Shown here: piece by piece, positions 41,477 to 52,611 of the stretch
Layout: the number at the start of each line of letters is the position of its first letter
Numbering within the stretch: the first letter of the stretch is position 1
Notes under the pieces: generated by a model
What the model saw: only the letters and a program-made list of their open reading frames with translations
What the model was told of the DNA's origin: nothing
Database searches by the model: none
Source of the DNA: Penium margaritaceum
Taxonomy: Eukaryota > Streptophyta > Zygnematophyceae > Desmidiales > Peniaceae
Length of the DNA: 64,000 nt
Direction of reading: 5' to 3'
NCBI GenBank assembly: GCA_023375785.1
Contig: SZWC01008623.1
Location: 38,328 to 102,327, forward strand
Position numbers and translations under genes: made by a program

Positions 41477-42500
41477 CGTCTAACGGAGGAAGCAAGTACT
41501 TCCTGACCTTCATTGATGACCACAGCCGCAAGTTGTGGATCTACTTCCTCAAAACAAAGGGAGAGGTCAAGGAGAAGCTCCTCGAGTTCGTCGCCATGGT
41601 GGAGCGGCAAACGTCCAAGAAGGTGAAGACGCTTCGAAGTGACAACGGGGGTGAGTACGAGGCATGCAAGCCTTGGCTCAAGCATCATGGCATCCGCCAC
41701 GAGCAGACCACCCCATACAATCCCCAAAGCAACGGCGTGGCCGAGAGGATGAACCAGACCCTGCTCGGCATGGTGCGAAGCATGCTCTTCGACGCCAAGC
41801 TCCCACCTCGCTTTTGGGCTGAAGCAGCAACAACGGCCTGCTACCTCTTGAACCTCACACCAGCGACCGCCTTGCGGAAGCGTGGAAAGGAGCAGGACAA
41901 GCAGCTGAAGACCCCACAGGAAGCATGGTCAGGAAAGAAACCCAACGCAACCCATCTGAAGGTGTTTGGGTCAACTGCATGGGTGAAGATCCAGTCGGGA
42001 GAAGGTGGAGGCAAGCTTGACGCACGTTCGAGGAAGTGCGTCATGGTTGGGTAGGACACGTCACACAAAGCCTATCGGCTTTGGGACCAGGCAGCAGGCA
42101 AGCTCGTGAGGAGCCGCGACGTCGTGTTTGACGAACGCACCCTTGGAAAGGGAGAGCTGCTGGACCCGATCCTCGCTCCCAAAGCGGGAGAGTGGATAGT
42201 GTTGCTTGAGTCTGGAGACCAAGCACCCGACAACTGGCTCGCCTTGCCAGCAGGTGGTGGGAATGGGAGAGTGGCTGCGGAGGATGATGCAGCATCTGAC
42301 ATGGACGCGGATTCCGAGGCGTCCAGGGCTTCCGAGTCTGACTTGGAGTCTGACGACTCTTCTGACGATGACGACGACAAACCACCACCTGTGGAAGCAC
42401 TAGCACCAAAGCAAGAAGCCGCACCACTACCCCGGCGCAGTTTGCGACCAAAGAGAGCACCTTTGCGGTATGAGGATGATTGGACCGGCTTGAGCTGGTC
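41477..42500 (+). pseudogene. Copia-D integrase and acidic linker
   Basis: Integrase core with FIDDHSRKLWIYFL, LRSDNGGEYEACK and PQSNGVAERMNQTLLGM. The KLDARSRKCVMVG motif and a WDQAAGKLVRSRDVVFDE equivalent follow, then an Asp/Ser/Glu-rich linker to about 42480. Confidence 0.87.
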
Positions 42501-43565
42501 GTGCATGGCTCAGGGAGAGCCATCCACAGTGGCGGAGGCGATGAATGGCCCAGATGCGGCTAAGTGGAAGGAGGCAGTGGACAGCGAGCTCGCGTCCATT
42601 GTCGAGAACGGCACGTGGGGGCTGGTGGATAGACCCGACAAGGCCCACGTGGTGGGATCCAAGTGGGTCCTCTCGAGTACTACCTCGGGATTGCCATCCA
42701 CCGCAACCGAGCAGCAGGCACCATCGAACTCAACCAAACCAAATACATTGGTGAGGTACTAAAGCGCTATCACATGGAAGACTGCAAACCTGTCAGCACC
42801 CCAATGACGACCGATACGAAGCTGAAGGCCTCCATGTCGCCAAGAAACGAAGCAGAACAAAGGGAGATGCAAGACATCCCCTACCAGTCCGCCGTGGGTA
42901 GCATCATGTACGCCATGGTAGGGACTCGTCCCGACATCTGCTATGCTGTGGGACAAGTGAGCAGATTCGTGGCCAACCCTGGGCCACAACACTGGCAGGC
43001 AGTCAAGCGCATCTTGCGCTACCTGCAAAAGACACGTCACATGGGCCTCATCCTTGGAGGCCAAGAAGGAACGGAACCCCTTCGCCTGAAGTGCTATACC
43101 GATGCTGACTGGGGAGGAAACCTCGACGAGAGGAAATCCACCTCCGGATACGTGTGCATCTTGAATGGCGCTGCCATCTCATGGGCCAGTAGGAAGCAGG
43201 ATTGTGTTTCTGTGTCCACGGCTGAGGCAGAGTATGTTGCTCTGTCTGAGTTGTGCAAAGAGACTCAGTGGCTGCGCAGCCTCCTTGGCGAAATGACAGT
43301 ACCACAGAAGGATGCCACGGTCGTACACGTGGACAACATGAGTGCCATCTCAATGGCTGAAGACGAGATCATCTCCCGGCGAACGAAGCACATCGACATA
43401 CGTTACCACTACTCACGTGACCTGGTCATGAAGAACGTGGTGGACTTGCAGCACTGCGGAACAAAGAGCATGCTTGCTGACTGCATGACCAAGCCGCTGG
43501 AGAGCGACTTGCACTATGCAGGCATTCGTGGATTCGGCATGAGGAGTGCGACAGAGGAAGGGTGA
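42501..43565 (+). pseudogene. Copia-D RT (partial) and RNase H
   Basis: An RT start block (EPSTVAEAMNGPDAAKWKEA) and late RT blocks (YYLGIAIHRNRAAGTIELNQ; GSIMYAMVGTRPDICYAVGQ) are followed by RNase H with YTDADWGGNLDERKSTSGY, a WASRKQDCVSVSTAEAE block, HVDNMSAISM and RRTKHIDIRYHYSRD, ending just before the PPT. The RT is incomplete. Confidence 0.85.
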
Positions 43566-43614
43566 GCCCCAAGGCATTGATGGAGCCCAGTAAGCGCCAG
43601 ATGGACAGAGGTGC

Positions 43615-43626
43615 AAGGGAGAGATT
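43615..43626 (+). promoter_or_regulatory. Copia-D polypurine tract
   Basis: AAGGGAGAGATT, identical to the Copia-B PPT, immediately before TGTTGAAATAG. Confidence 0.85.
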
Positions 43627-44206
43627 TGTTGAAATAGTATGCACCTTGTCCACTGCCTAGCTGGCTAGCTACACATACAGACAAGGCATGCACTGCTCTG
43701 TGGAGTACGTCCCCTTGGTCTGTTTTGAGATGGGCCAGGAATGCACTGCCCATAATGGGTATGTCCCCTGTGGCTCATCATAGGAACCATACCTTTTTGG
43801 CATGGTTGAATAGGCACCGGAGTCTCAGACGAGAGATCGCAGGTTCAAACCCCGCGACGGCCACATTTTGTTGTGGCCAAAACTTGGACAGGAAGCTTCT
43901 ATGAAGCTTACTAAAAGCCTGGCTTGAGGATGACACTTGGCGGTCTAAGGACGCGCCAAGTAGGATTGTNACCTTGCATGCATCCATTTACAGTTCTTGC
44001 CTTTGAGACTCCTCACAGAGTGTCCAACCAAAGGTAGACACTAAAGACCAACATGCGGACTTCGTGAGGTTGCAAACCCAACGAACCTAAAGTGTGGATC
44101 CCTCGTTCGAGGGTGATATGTTATCTTGGTTGCAATACCAAGAGCGGTTGGCGGGCTCCCATGTCGGGACCCGTTTTCTAGACCGTTGCTATCCGGCGCA
44201 TTGACA
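43627..44206 (+). repeat. Copia-D 3' LTR
   Basis: From TGTTGAAATAG to TTGACA, followed by AGTGC, the second copy of the target duplication. It contains the tRNA-like segment at 43798-43862 and the stem GGCCAC/GTGGCC at about 43859-43878. A single n at 43970 marks a join, so the 580-bp length is provisional. Confidence 0.85.
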
Positions 44207-44211
44207 AGTGC

Positions 44212-46650
44212 TTCTTTCCGCGACTGCTGGAGCTATACTGGGCATTTGCGAAGATCGGGTCGGTTGCTTCTCCATCTGGAGTGGTGGTTTTGCCTGTCGT
44301 TGTTTCTCTGGCACAACAGTGCGATTGACAACTGCTTCTTGGAATAGCTCCTCCGCGGCCGCTGCTTTGCGCCTCAGGTCCTCCTGTACCCTGGCCGCCA
44401 CCTGTAGGTCCCATCCGCGCAGGCTGAGTTCTTGGGCTCGTGCGATGAGAGTCGTGTCTTCAGTAGTGGGAGGCACCTCTGTGGTCACGTCTTCCACCAT
44501 CGGTAGCCCCAATTTGACGTTGCGGGCTCCGCTCGCAGGGTTCGCGGATGCCTGTGGGTTGGGCAGGATGCCTTGTCCGCCTGGGGCAGCTTGGGGTTGA
44601 TCCGGTGCCTCTCGCCCAGCTTGCGTCTGCTGCTGATGCTGCTGGGCCTGCCATGGTTGATTGTAGTACCGCTGCCACTGCTGCACCATGGGGTCCTGCT
44701 GTACGGGGTCGGTGCGCGGAGCACCCTGTCGTTTGCACGGGCAATCTCGAGCGATATGTTCCAAACTCTGGCAGGTGTAACACGCCTTTGGCTTGGGTTG
44801 AGAGGCCTGTGTTGCAGGTGCTGGAGTGTGCAAGTCTCCGCCTTGATGCTGCCGTGTAGATTGCTGCCGCGTAGAAATGGCCGTGGCGTCCTGTACCACA
44901 TCCTGCAAGGACTGGTAGCGCTCGGGGATCATCAGACTGCTGATCTCATCGGGGAGTGCGCGGATGAGATTTTGCAGTAGGACCCACAGCGGCAGTCCTT
45001 CCCCTTGAGGGTTCTTTGCGACCGATGCCCAAGTGAGGAACTGATCCAGAAACCTGCGAATGTCGGCATCCTTGCGCATGACCTCCTTCTCAATCTTTCG
45101 CAGCGCTTCTTCCTTCGTCAAGTGTTTGAAGCGTTCGATAAGGGCGTTGCCAAAGTCCTCGAAAGATGGAAAAGGTGCGCGCGCGTTGTACCAGTCAGCT
45201 GCAGCCCCTTGGAGGTGAAGTTCCGCAGTGGCGAGGCAGAGATCGGGCGGGATTCGGCCGATGCTGGCATAAAGGGTAATTTGTTTGAGCCAGACCCAGG
45301 GGTCCTCCTCCGGGACACCCTTGAAGGAGTCCAGCTGAGGAAGGTTGGCGGGTTCGGAGCGAATGTATTGCAGCTGCGAAACGGTGCTGCGGTTAGTCGT
45401 CAACGCGGTTACAGCATGTGACGGAGGGAAGGCCGTAGGTGCGGCCGTGGAGTACCCAGTTGGAAGGACTGGCGTCTGGGGCTGCCCCGGGGGCATCGGA
45501 AGATTTGCTTGTGTGGGTGGGGGAGGTACATTCCAAGAAGAGGGAGCTGGTATGGAGGCGCTGTAGGGTGTGGAGAAGAATGTTGTCCGAGGCAGCAGAA
45601 CCTGAGTCCCATGTGCCGGTAGCGCCGTTGTCTGGGGCACCCAGTATCTCTGAGTAGCTGGGATTGCAGCCGCGGGGTGGAGAGGAACGGCTGGTCCAGT
45701 GTTGGCCGTAGGGTGCGGATTCCCTCGTAACTGCTGCGGGGGCGGGTGCCAATGGATCTGTGCAGTTGGTTGTGTCATTGGCAGCGGTGCCTGGAAGGCC
45801 GTTCCTGCTGGCATAGTTCCGACCATCAGCTGGTTTGGAGGCTACTGATAGGCGGGCATGGGTGGCTGCGGCGCCATGTTGGGCAGAGGCATCTGCGGCA
45901 TCATCCCCATCAGCGTTGGACCCATATGCTGCTGTTGCTGGGTTATCCACAGGGGTGGCGTGGTCGCGGAGGGCTGTATCGCGGACGTCGGTTGTGCCCC
46001 TCCTCCAAACAGCTGCTGCTGATGAATCGATGGTTGGGTCCCAGTTGGTAGGGGCTGAACCGTGTTCCCCGATTGGGTGACCCCCCCTCCGAGCTGAGAC
46101 ATCTATGACTGTTGCATGATTGCAGGGGGCTGTGTCATCATCCCTGCCTGCACCATGGGCTACTGCGGCGGATACGCTGGCTATTGTGGTCTTGCCACAG
46201 GCAGATGCGACATGGCTGCCATCTGCATAGTGCTCAAGATCACCTGTTGCTGCGACGGTGCGCTCGGTGCAGGTGGGTGCAGGGGCATCCCTGCTGGCAG
46301 GGTACCCAAACTCAGTTGCGATATCTGCTGCCATACTGGGCCGTTCGCGGAGGGCTGTGGTGTCGTCCCAGCCTGTCCTCCCCCCATGTGCTGCTGCAGC
46401 GGATGTCTTGGTGTTTGGACCACTCCAGTTGCCTGGGACTGCGTTGCTGCTCCTGTGGCTGCCATCTGCGGAGTCTGATTCACGGGAAGTTGGTTCACCG
46501 GCGGCTGTGCGACGCCTAATGCCTGCGCGGACATCGACACCCCCAGCTGTGTGCTTCCCCGGGGATGCGCCGGTGTGGCCATCTGCTGTTGCTGGAGGCC
46601 GGTCACAGGGGATTCCGCGGTTGGGCCCCCCAGGATTGCTCCAGCCAACG
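44212..46650 (-). pseudogene. Gypsy gag
   Basis: A minus-strand gag frame of 545 codons lies at 44189-45826; its last codons run into the Copia-D LTR. It has a Pro/Thr/Gln-rich N-terminal part, a capsid-like retrotransposon gag domain (LPQLDSFKGVPEEDPWVWLKQ ... WYNARAPFPSFEDFGNALIERF), and a CCHC knuckle CYTCQSLEHIARDC near 44740-44781. A Gln/Pro/Met-rich stretch continues upstream to about 46650, where sequence switches abruptly to Copia-C RT and an open frame runs across the junction. Interrupted at its left end by Copia-D. Confidence 0.8.
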
Positions 46651-47482
46651 CGGCCAGGTCGGGCCGCGTTGCCACCATGGCGTACATGATGCTCCCCACC
46701 GCGGACTGGTATGGCACACCTGCCATCTCCTCCTTCTCCTCGTCCGTGCTTGGGCCCATGCTCGAGCTCAACTCACATGTGGTGGTCATGGGTGTGCCGA
46801 TGGGGTTGCACTCCTCCATGTTGTAGCGGCGGAGCACCTCTTGCATGTACTTTGCCTGCCCCATCTCCAGCGTGCGTGCTTTGCGGTCCCTCTTGATGGC
46901 GACGCCGAGGTAGTACTTGAGCTCGCCCATGTCGGTCATTTTGAACCGACCGCCCAGCTGCCGCTTCAGGTTCACCAATTCCTCCATGTCCGATGACACG
47001 AGGATGAGGTCATCCACGTAGAGGACCACAATCTGGTGCAACCCCGGCTGTTTTTGCACGTACACGCTGTGATCCGCCTCGCAGCGCTTGAAGCCNGCGT
47101 CCACCCCCTCCGGCACCTCCATGTAGACCTCCTTGTCCAGGTCGCCGTTGAGGAATGCGAATTTTACATCCATTTGGTGGACTTCATAGTCGCACGCCGC
47201 CGCCACCGAGAGGATGGAGCGATTGGAGGCAAACTTTGCCACCGGCGCGAAGGTTTTGTTGTAGTGTTCACCTTTTCGCTGGGCGTACCCCTTTGCGACC
47301 AGCCGCGCCTTGTACCGCTCCACCTTCCCCTCCTTGGTGAGTTTCTTCTTGAAGATCCACTTGGAGCCGATGATTTTTGCGCCCTCCGGCCTATCAATCA
47401 GCTGCCAAGTACCGTTCTCTTCGTGGGAGGCAAGCTCAGATTTTATGGTTCCCTCCCACTCAGCCCCATCCTTCTGCTGCAA
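46651..47482 (-). pseudogene. Copia-C piece 2: partial RT
   Basis: RT start (MQQKDGAEWEGTIKSELASHEENGTW...KARLVAKGYAQRKGEHYNKTFAPV), YVDD (about 47013-47024) and YYLGVAIKRDRKARTLEMGQ, ending at a VATRPDLA block near 46660. There the Gypsy gag sequence begins. It closely resembles 27170-28300 of piece 1 with scattered differences, so it is a second copy of that region. A single n at 47096 marks a join. Confidence 0.85.
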
Positions 47483-47620
47483 CGCCTCCTTGACGGTCTC
47501 GGGCTCCTCTTGCGTAAAGAACGTTCGAGCAAACCCAGTCCAGGTGCCCTGCGCGGCATCGTACCATTTTGCCGTCCTTCTTGTGCGTCCGCTTCTCCGG
47601 GGCTACTGCTGTTGAGGCTG

Positions 47621-47664
<44 letters not shown>

Positions 47665-50095
47665 CTCTCGCGATGCCACTTGCACCGCTGACCTGCTCCC
47701 CCTCTCTCGGGGACTGTGGAGATGCGGTCTCACTTCCAGCCTCCTCGTTCAGCTCCACTGCTGCCGGCGCTTCGGACTCATCGTCCGACTCAGCTGAATG
47801 CAAATCAGCTGCTCCCCCATCCCCCGGATGGTTGTCGCCGGTTGGAGCCGCGTGGACGTCACCCTCTTTTGCGTCCTCTGGCGTCTCCCCCTCGAGGAGT
47901 GGCAGCCACTCCCCACGCTTGGAGAGACCCGTGTCCTTGTCCGTCCAACGAGTCTCCTCGTCAAACGTGACGTCGTGACTCTTCACGATCTGCTGCCTCC
48001 GCGGGTCGAAGAGCCGGTACGCCTTGCTCCCGCTTTCGTACCCGACGAAGATGCACCGGCGAGTCCGCGGGTCCAGTTTGCCCCGCCCCTCCCGTGCCTG
48101 CACAACAACATGTGCAACGCAACCATAAGTGCGGAGGTGTGCCACAGTTGGCTTCCTCCCGCTCCACACTTCTTGTGGCGTCTTCCACACCTTGGACTTC
48201 GCGTCTTTTAGCGGCTTCGTCGGCGTCAGGTTCATGATGTACGCCACTGTCCGTGCCGCCTCGCCCCTGTACCGCTGCGCGAGGCCGTCATCGCTCAACA
48301 TGGACTGGACCATGTTGAGGATGGTGCGGTTCGCCCTCTCGGCGACGCCGTTCTGCTGCGGAGAGTGTGGCGTAGTTTTCTGCCACGCGATCCCCTTACT
48401 CTTCATCCATGCCGAGCAGCCCTCGTACTCGCCACTGTTGTCCCTCCGGAACGCCTTCACCTTCAACTCCGTTTGCTGCTCCACAGCCGCCACAAATTCC
48501 TGCATGCATGACAAGACATCGCTCTTCCTCTTGATGATGTAGAGGTAGAGCTTGCAGCTGTGGTCGTCGATGAAGGTGACGAAGTAGCGCGCCCCACCAA
48601 TGGAGGGCTCGAACGGTCCACACACATCTGTGTGCACCACCTCCAACTTCGCCGATGCATGCGTCCCTTTGCCATCAAACGGCTGCCGTGTCACCTTGCC
48701 CGCCACGCATGGCTCGCATACGGCATTCTTGGCTGCATCGAGGCCCTTGACCTCAAGACCCCGCACCACTTCTTTCTTTGCCATGTCCCTCACAGTTGAG
48801 GGAGCGATGTGACATAGGCGGCGGTACCATAGGTCCAGATTTCCTTCATCCTTCGTCACGAGGTTGACGGCGTCAGTCCTCACTGCATCGGCAAGGACCC
48901 TGGTGCGAAGAAGGTACAAGTCCTCCTCCCTCTTGCCACGCGCAATCACCTTGCCGTCCCCCTCCTTCCGGATGATGGCCTCCTTCTTGTTGAAGAGTAC
49001 CTCGAGCCCCTTGTCGGTAAGGCGGCTCACTGACAGCAGATTTGCCCCAAAGTTGGGCATGTGGAGCACGTCGTAGATGGTGCACGGAATGACTTTCCCG
49101 TTCACCACTGACTCAATGCGCACATTTCCTTCGCCCGCGGCCAAATCTGTTTTGCCGTTGGCCACTGTCATGCGCCGCTCGGTGGCGCCGTAGGTGACGA
49201 ATGCCGCCCGGTTGCATTGTGTGTGGCGGCCTGATCCGGAGTCGATCACCGTGACTTCCGGATCTGTCAAGTCGGTAGATTCCCTGGCCATCATGGCTTG
49301 GATGTCCTTCTTCCCGCCCTTCCTGGGCTGGCCCGACTTCTTGTTGGGGTAATCGCATGCGTAGTGGCCCTGTTTGCCACAATTGTAGCACTCCCCCTTG
49401 TTGTCACCTTTCTTGGTGCCCTGGTTAGCACCCTTCCCCTTCTTGCCTCCCCCTCCACCTTGAGGGCGGACGGCATAGGCGAAAGTTGATGTTGCCCCGC
49501 TCTCTCTCCCACCACGCCGCATCCATTCATTGCGGACGTACTCAGCCACCTTCGGGTATTTCAGCTCATCGGTGGACCAGCCGCCTACGACAGTGATCAT
49601 GGGACTCCAACTGTCCGGCAAGGCTAGAAGGAGGATCATAGCTTGCAGCTGAGGGTCGACCTTCCATCCGGTGGCTACGCACTCGGCAGTGAGGGACTCA
49701 ATCTGCTGCAGGATCTCCATGATGTCGTCGCCTTCGTTGGCTCGGTGGGTGACGAGCCTCTTGAAGACGAAGAGCTGGTTAGCAAGGTTGGTGGACTGGT
49801 AGATGGTGCAGAGATTCTTCGAGGCCTCCGCGGCCTCCATGCATCCTTGAATCAATGCGCGCTGCGTTGGAGCTAGCGCTAACACCAACAATGCAAGCGT
49901 CTTCTTCTTGCGCTTCTTGTACTTGTCCACTTCCTCCGGCGTCGCGGTATCCGGAGGCGCGGTCTCTTCACCGTTGACCAGGTCAAGCAGGCCCTTGTCA
50001 TTGAGGTAGACCTCAAACTGCCACCTCCACAAAGGGAAGCCGTTTCCATCAAACTTGGAGACGGCGCCAATGCTCTCTTGCTCGGTCGTTGCCAT
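47621..50095 (-). CDS. Copia-C gag-protease-integrase, 824 codons open
   Basis: Starts at ATG (MATTEQESIGAVSKF). Gag domain at residues about 12-190 (FDGNGFPLWRWQFEVYL; LPDSWSPMITVVGGW), CCHC-type knuckle CYNCGKQGHYACDYP near 237, protease site VIDSGSGRHTQCN near 283, GAG-pre-integrase LWYRRLCHIAPSTV ... CEPCVAGKVTRQPF at about 425-475. Integrase core has acidic residues in HTDVCGPF, FRRDNSGEY and QQNGVAERANRT (about 490-600). It ends in an acidic Ser-rich linker and a poly-Gln run. The primer site and right LTR lie just upstream. This part looks whole; the rest of the element is disrupted. Confidence 0.88.
47622..47662 (-). repeat. Pure CAG/CTG run coding poly-Gln in Copia-C piece 2
   Basis: About 13-14 CTG triplets on the plus strand, read as Gln on the coding strand at the integrase-RT linker. 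The run in piece 1 (28319-28364) is interrupted by CCG. Confidence 0.88.
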
Positions 50096-50145
50096 GGCGC
50101 GCGGCAGTAGCGTGAAACTTGAAGAGCTAGGGTCCGTCTAGGCAC

Positions 50146-50160
50146 GTGCGCCCATAACCC
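50146..50160 (-). promoter_or_regulatory. Copia-C primer binding site (initiator tRNA-Met anticodon type)
   Basis: On the minus strand GGGTTATGGGCGCAC follows the LTR end after the same two-base AA spacer seen in Copia-B. It differs by one base from the Copia-B site and so matches 14 of 15 bases of the same internal part of initiator tRNA-Met. Confidence 0.7.
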
Positions 50161-50162
50161 TT

Positions 50163-50886
50163 TGCTGTTTCTAGTGGGTGTGGAGGCACTCTCAAGGATG
50201 CCTAGCTCTCAGTGGTTCACGCTACCAGTGTTTGGGCAGCCAATGGACACCAATGGTGAAGAGTGTGGAGCACAAGGATCACGGATGTGAGTGGGCAGAA
50301 CACGTCGCATTCAGTAGAACTGAATCGAAACACGTTTCTGTTAGTTAACATAGTGAGATTACATCAGATCCTTATAGCCTGTGATCTAAGCTTTCCAACA
50401 CATCCAAGCACGCCCAAAATGGAGCAGTAGAGCCCCTGCTACAGCCGTCGAAGTAACCCTTGGTGGAGCCGCCCACCTGGCCTTGCACTCTAGGCGATGG
50501 GAGGCGCTTCGACGATGACCCGTCGAAGCGCCTTTCTTCGCCCAGAAGTCAACAAGAAGTTCATCCTGGTCAAGGAGGTCCTTATGGTCACCTCATTCAT
50601 GCCCCTGGTGCATTTGGAGGCCATTAGGAATGAACTCGGATCCCTGGCGGTGGAATATCCCGCCACCCATGGCGGGTACCAGATTCCACCCACCCAACAC
50701 CCGTTTTATGGGCTAGGCTAACTTTCTGAATAGTCACTCAAATCGAGCGATTCAAAGCTCGATCCTGCATGGAAAAACCCAAGAAATCCAATTCTTAAGT
50801 CAGATCAAGTGTTCGACCACTCCTCAGTGGTCAAACCAGGGAGTACGATCAACGGCACTCATGGCAAGGGGCACACCATATCAACA
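50163..50886 (-). repeat. Copia-C right LTR (5' LTR in element orientation)
   Basis: Plus-strand TG at 50163, CA at 50885-50886, 724 bp, against 725 bp for the left LTR. It contains the same 12-bp stem hairpin (about 50505-50535). The satellite resumes at once after TAGCA. Confidence 0.9.
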
Positions 50887-52611
50887 TAGCAGATTTCAGG
50901 CACAACTGTGGCACAATTCTGGCACAACTCTGGCACAACTCTGGCACAACACAACACCACCTCTGGCAGAAATCTTGCAGAACTCTGGCACAATTTGGCA
51001 CAACTCTGGCACAACGCTGGCACAACTCTAGCTCAACTGTTGAACAACTCTGGAACAAGTCCGGAAGAACTCTGGCAGAACTCTGGCACAACTCTGGCAC
51101 AAATCTGGCACAACTCTGGCACATCTCTGGAATAACTCTGGAACCACTCAGGCACAACTCTAGCACAACTTTAGCACAACTCTGGCCCAATTCTGGCACA
51201 ACTCTGGCACAACTCTGGCACAACTCTGGCACGAATCTGACACAACTATGGCTAAACTCTTGCAAAGCTCTACCATAATTCTGGCACAACTCTGGCACGA
51301 CTCTTGCACAACACTGGCACAACTCTGGCAGAACTCTGAAACGACTCTGGCACAACTCTGGCACAACTGTGGCACAACTGTGGCACAAATCTGGCACAAC
51401 TCTGGCACAACTCAGGCACAACTCTAGCTCAACTCTGGAACAACTCTCACACAACTCTGGAAAAACTCTGGAGCTTCTTTGGCACAATTCTCGCACAAAT
51501 ATGGAAAAACTCTGGCAGAACTCTGGCACAAATATGTCAAAACTCTCGCAAAACTCTTGCAAAATTCTAGCACAACACTGGCACAACTCCGGCACAACTC
51601 TGGCACAACCCTGGTACAACTCTGGCACAACTCTGACACAACTCTGGCACATCTCTGGCACACCTCTGGCACAACTCTGGCACAACTCTGGCACAACTCT
51701 GGCAGAACTCTGGCACAACTATGGCACAACTCTGGCCCAACTCTGGCACAACAGGTACAACTCTGGGACAACTCTGGCACAATCTGGCACAATCTGGAAC
51801 AGCTCTAGCCCAACTCTGGCACAACTCTAGCACAACTCTGGAACAACTATGGCACAACTCTGGCACAATTCTGGCACAATTCTGGCACAACTCTGGAACA
51901 ATTCTGGCACAACCCTGGCACAACACTGACACAACTCTGCCAAACCTCTGGCAAAACGCTGAAACAACTCTGGCAAAACTTTGGAAAAACTCTTGCACAA
52001 CTCTGGCACAACTCTGGCACAACTCTTGCACAACTCTGGCACTACTCTGGCACAACGCTGGCACAACTCTGGCACAAATCTAGCACAACTCTGGCAAAAC
52101 TCTGGCACAAATCTGGCACGAGAATGGCACAACTCTGGCACAAATCTGGAATAACACTGGTACAACTCTGGCACAACTTTGGCACAACTCTTGCACAACT
52201 CTAGCACAACTCTTGCATAACTTTGGCACAACTCTGGCACAACTCTAGTACAAGTCTGGCACAACTCTGGTACTGCTATGAAAAAACTCTGGCACAACTC
52301 TGGCACAATGCTGACAAAACCTTGGCACAACTCGGCACAACTCTGGCACAATCAGGCACAAATCTGGCAGAACTCTGGCAAAACTCTCCTACCATTCTGG
52401 CACAACTCTGGCACAACTCTGGCACAACTCTGCCACAACTCTGGCAAAACTCTGGCACAACTCTGGCACAACTTTGGCACAACTCTGGCACAACTCTGGC
52501 ACAAGTCTGGCACAACTCTGGCACAACTCTGGCTCAACTCTGGCACAACTCTGGCACAACTCTGCCACAACTCTGGCAAAACTCTGGCACAATTCTGGCA
52601 CAACTCTGGCA

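Larger units (their letters stand above)
38955..44206 (+). mobile_element. Copia-D: young Ty1/Copia element nested in Gypsy gag
   Basis: 5' LTR starts at 38955 (TGTTGAAATAG), gag at 39570, then protease, integrase, RT and RNase H to 43565. PPT 43615-43626, 3' LTR 43627-44206. The target duplication AGTGC lies at 38950-38954 and 44207-44211. Over the about 337 bases of LTR comparable on both sides I see one difference, so it inserted recently. The body is nonetheless broken in a few places and holds a 550-bp n gap plus single n's at 39291 and 43970. Gag and leader resemble Copia-B. Confidence 0.92.
28631..46650 (-). mobile_element. Ty3/Gypsy element with a PHD-finger region, split by Copia-D
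   Basis: Minus-strand Ty3/Gypsy: gag pieces 44212-46650 and 38716-38949, pol 31897-38697 (protease, RT, RNase H, long extra block, integrase), a Cys/His-rich finger region 30091-31839, PPT 30055-30068 and a 3' LTR candidate 28631-30054. The order PR-RT-RH-IN assigns it to Ty3/Gypsy. No 5' LTR is seen at the right edge, where gag-like sequence meets Copia-C RT sequence at about 46650. Copia-D interrupts gag with a 5-bp target duplication. The pol frame is open; the finger region has about three interruptions. Confidence 0.87.
25808..50886 (-). mobile_element. Nested retroelement composite bounded by Copia-C LTRs
   Basis: The two outer LTRs (25808-26532 and 50163-50886) are the same family and orientation. 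The flanks TGGCA (25803-25807) and TAGCA (50887-50891) resemble a 5-bp target duplication with one difference. Satellite of the same type and strand continues on both sides. Inside, in order: 3' Copia-C piece (26533-28630), Ty3/Gypsy (28631-46650) containing Copia-D (38955-44206), and 5' Copia-C piece (46651-50162). The two Copia-C pieces overlap in content, so the structure is not a single simple insertion. Confidence 0.75.
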
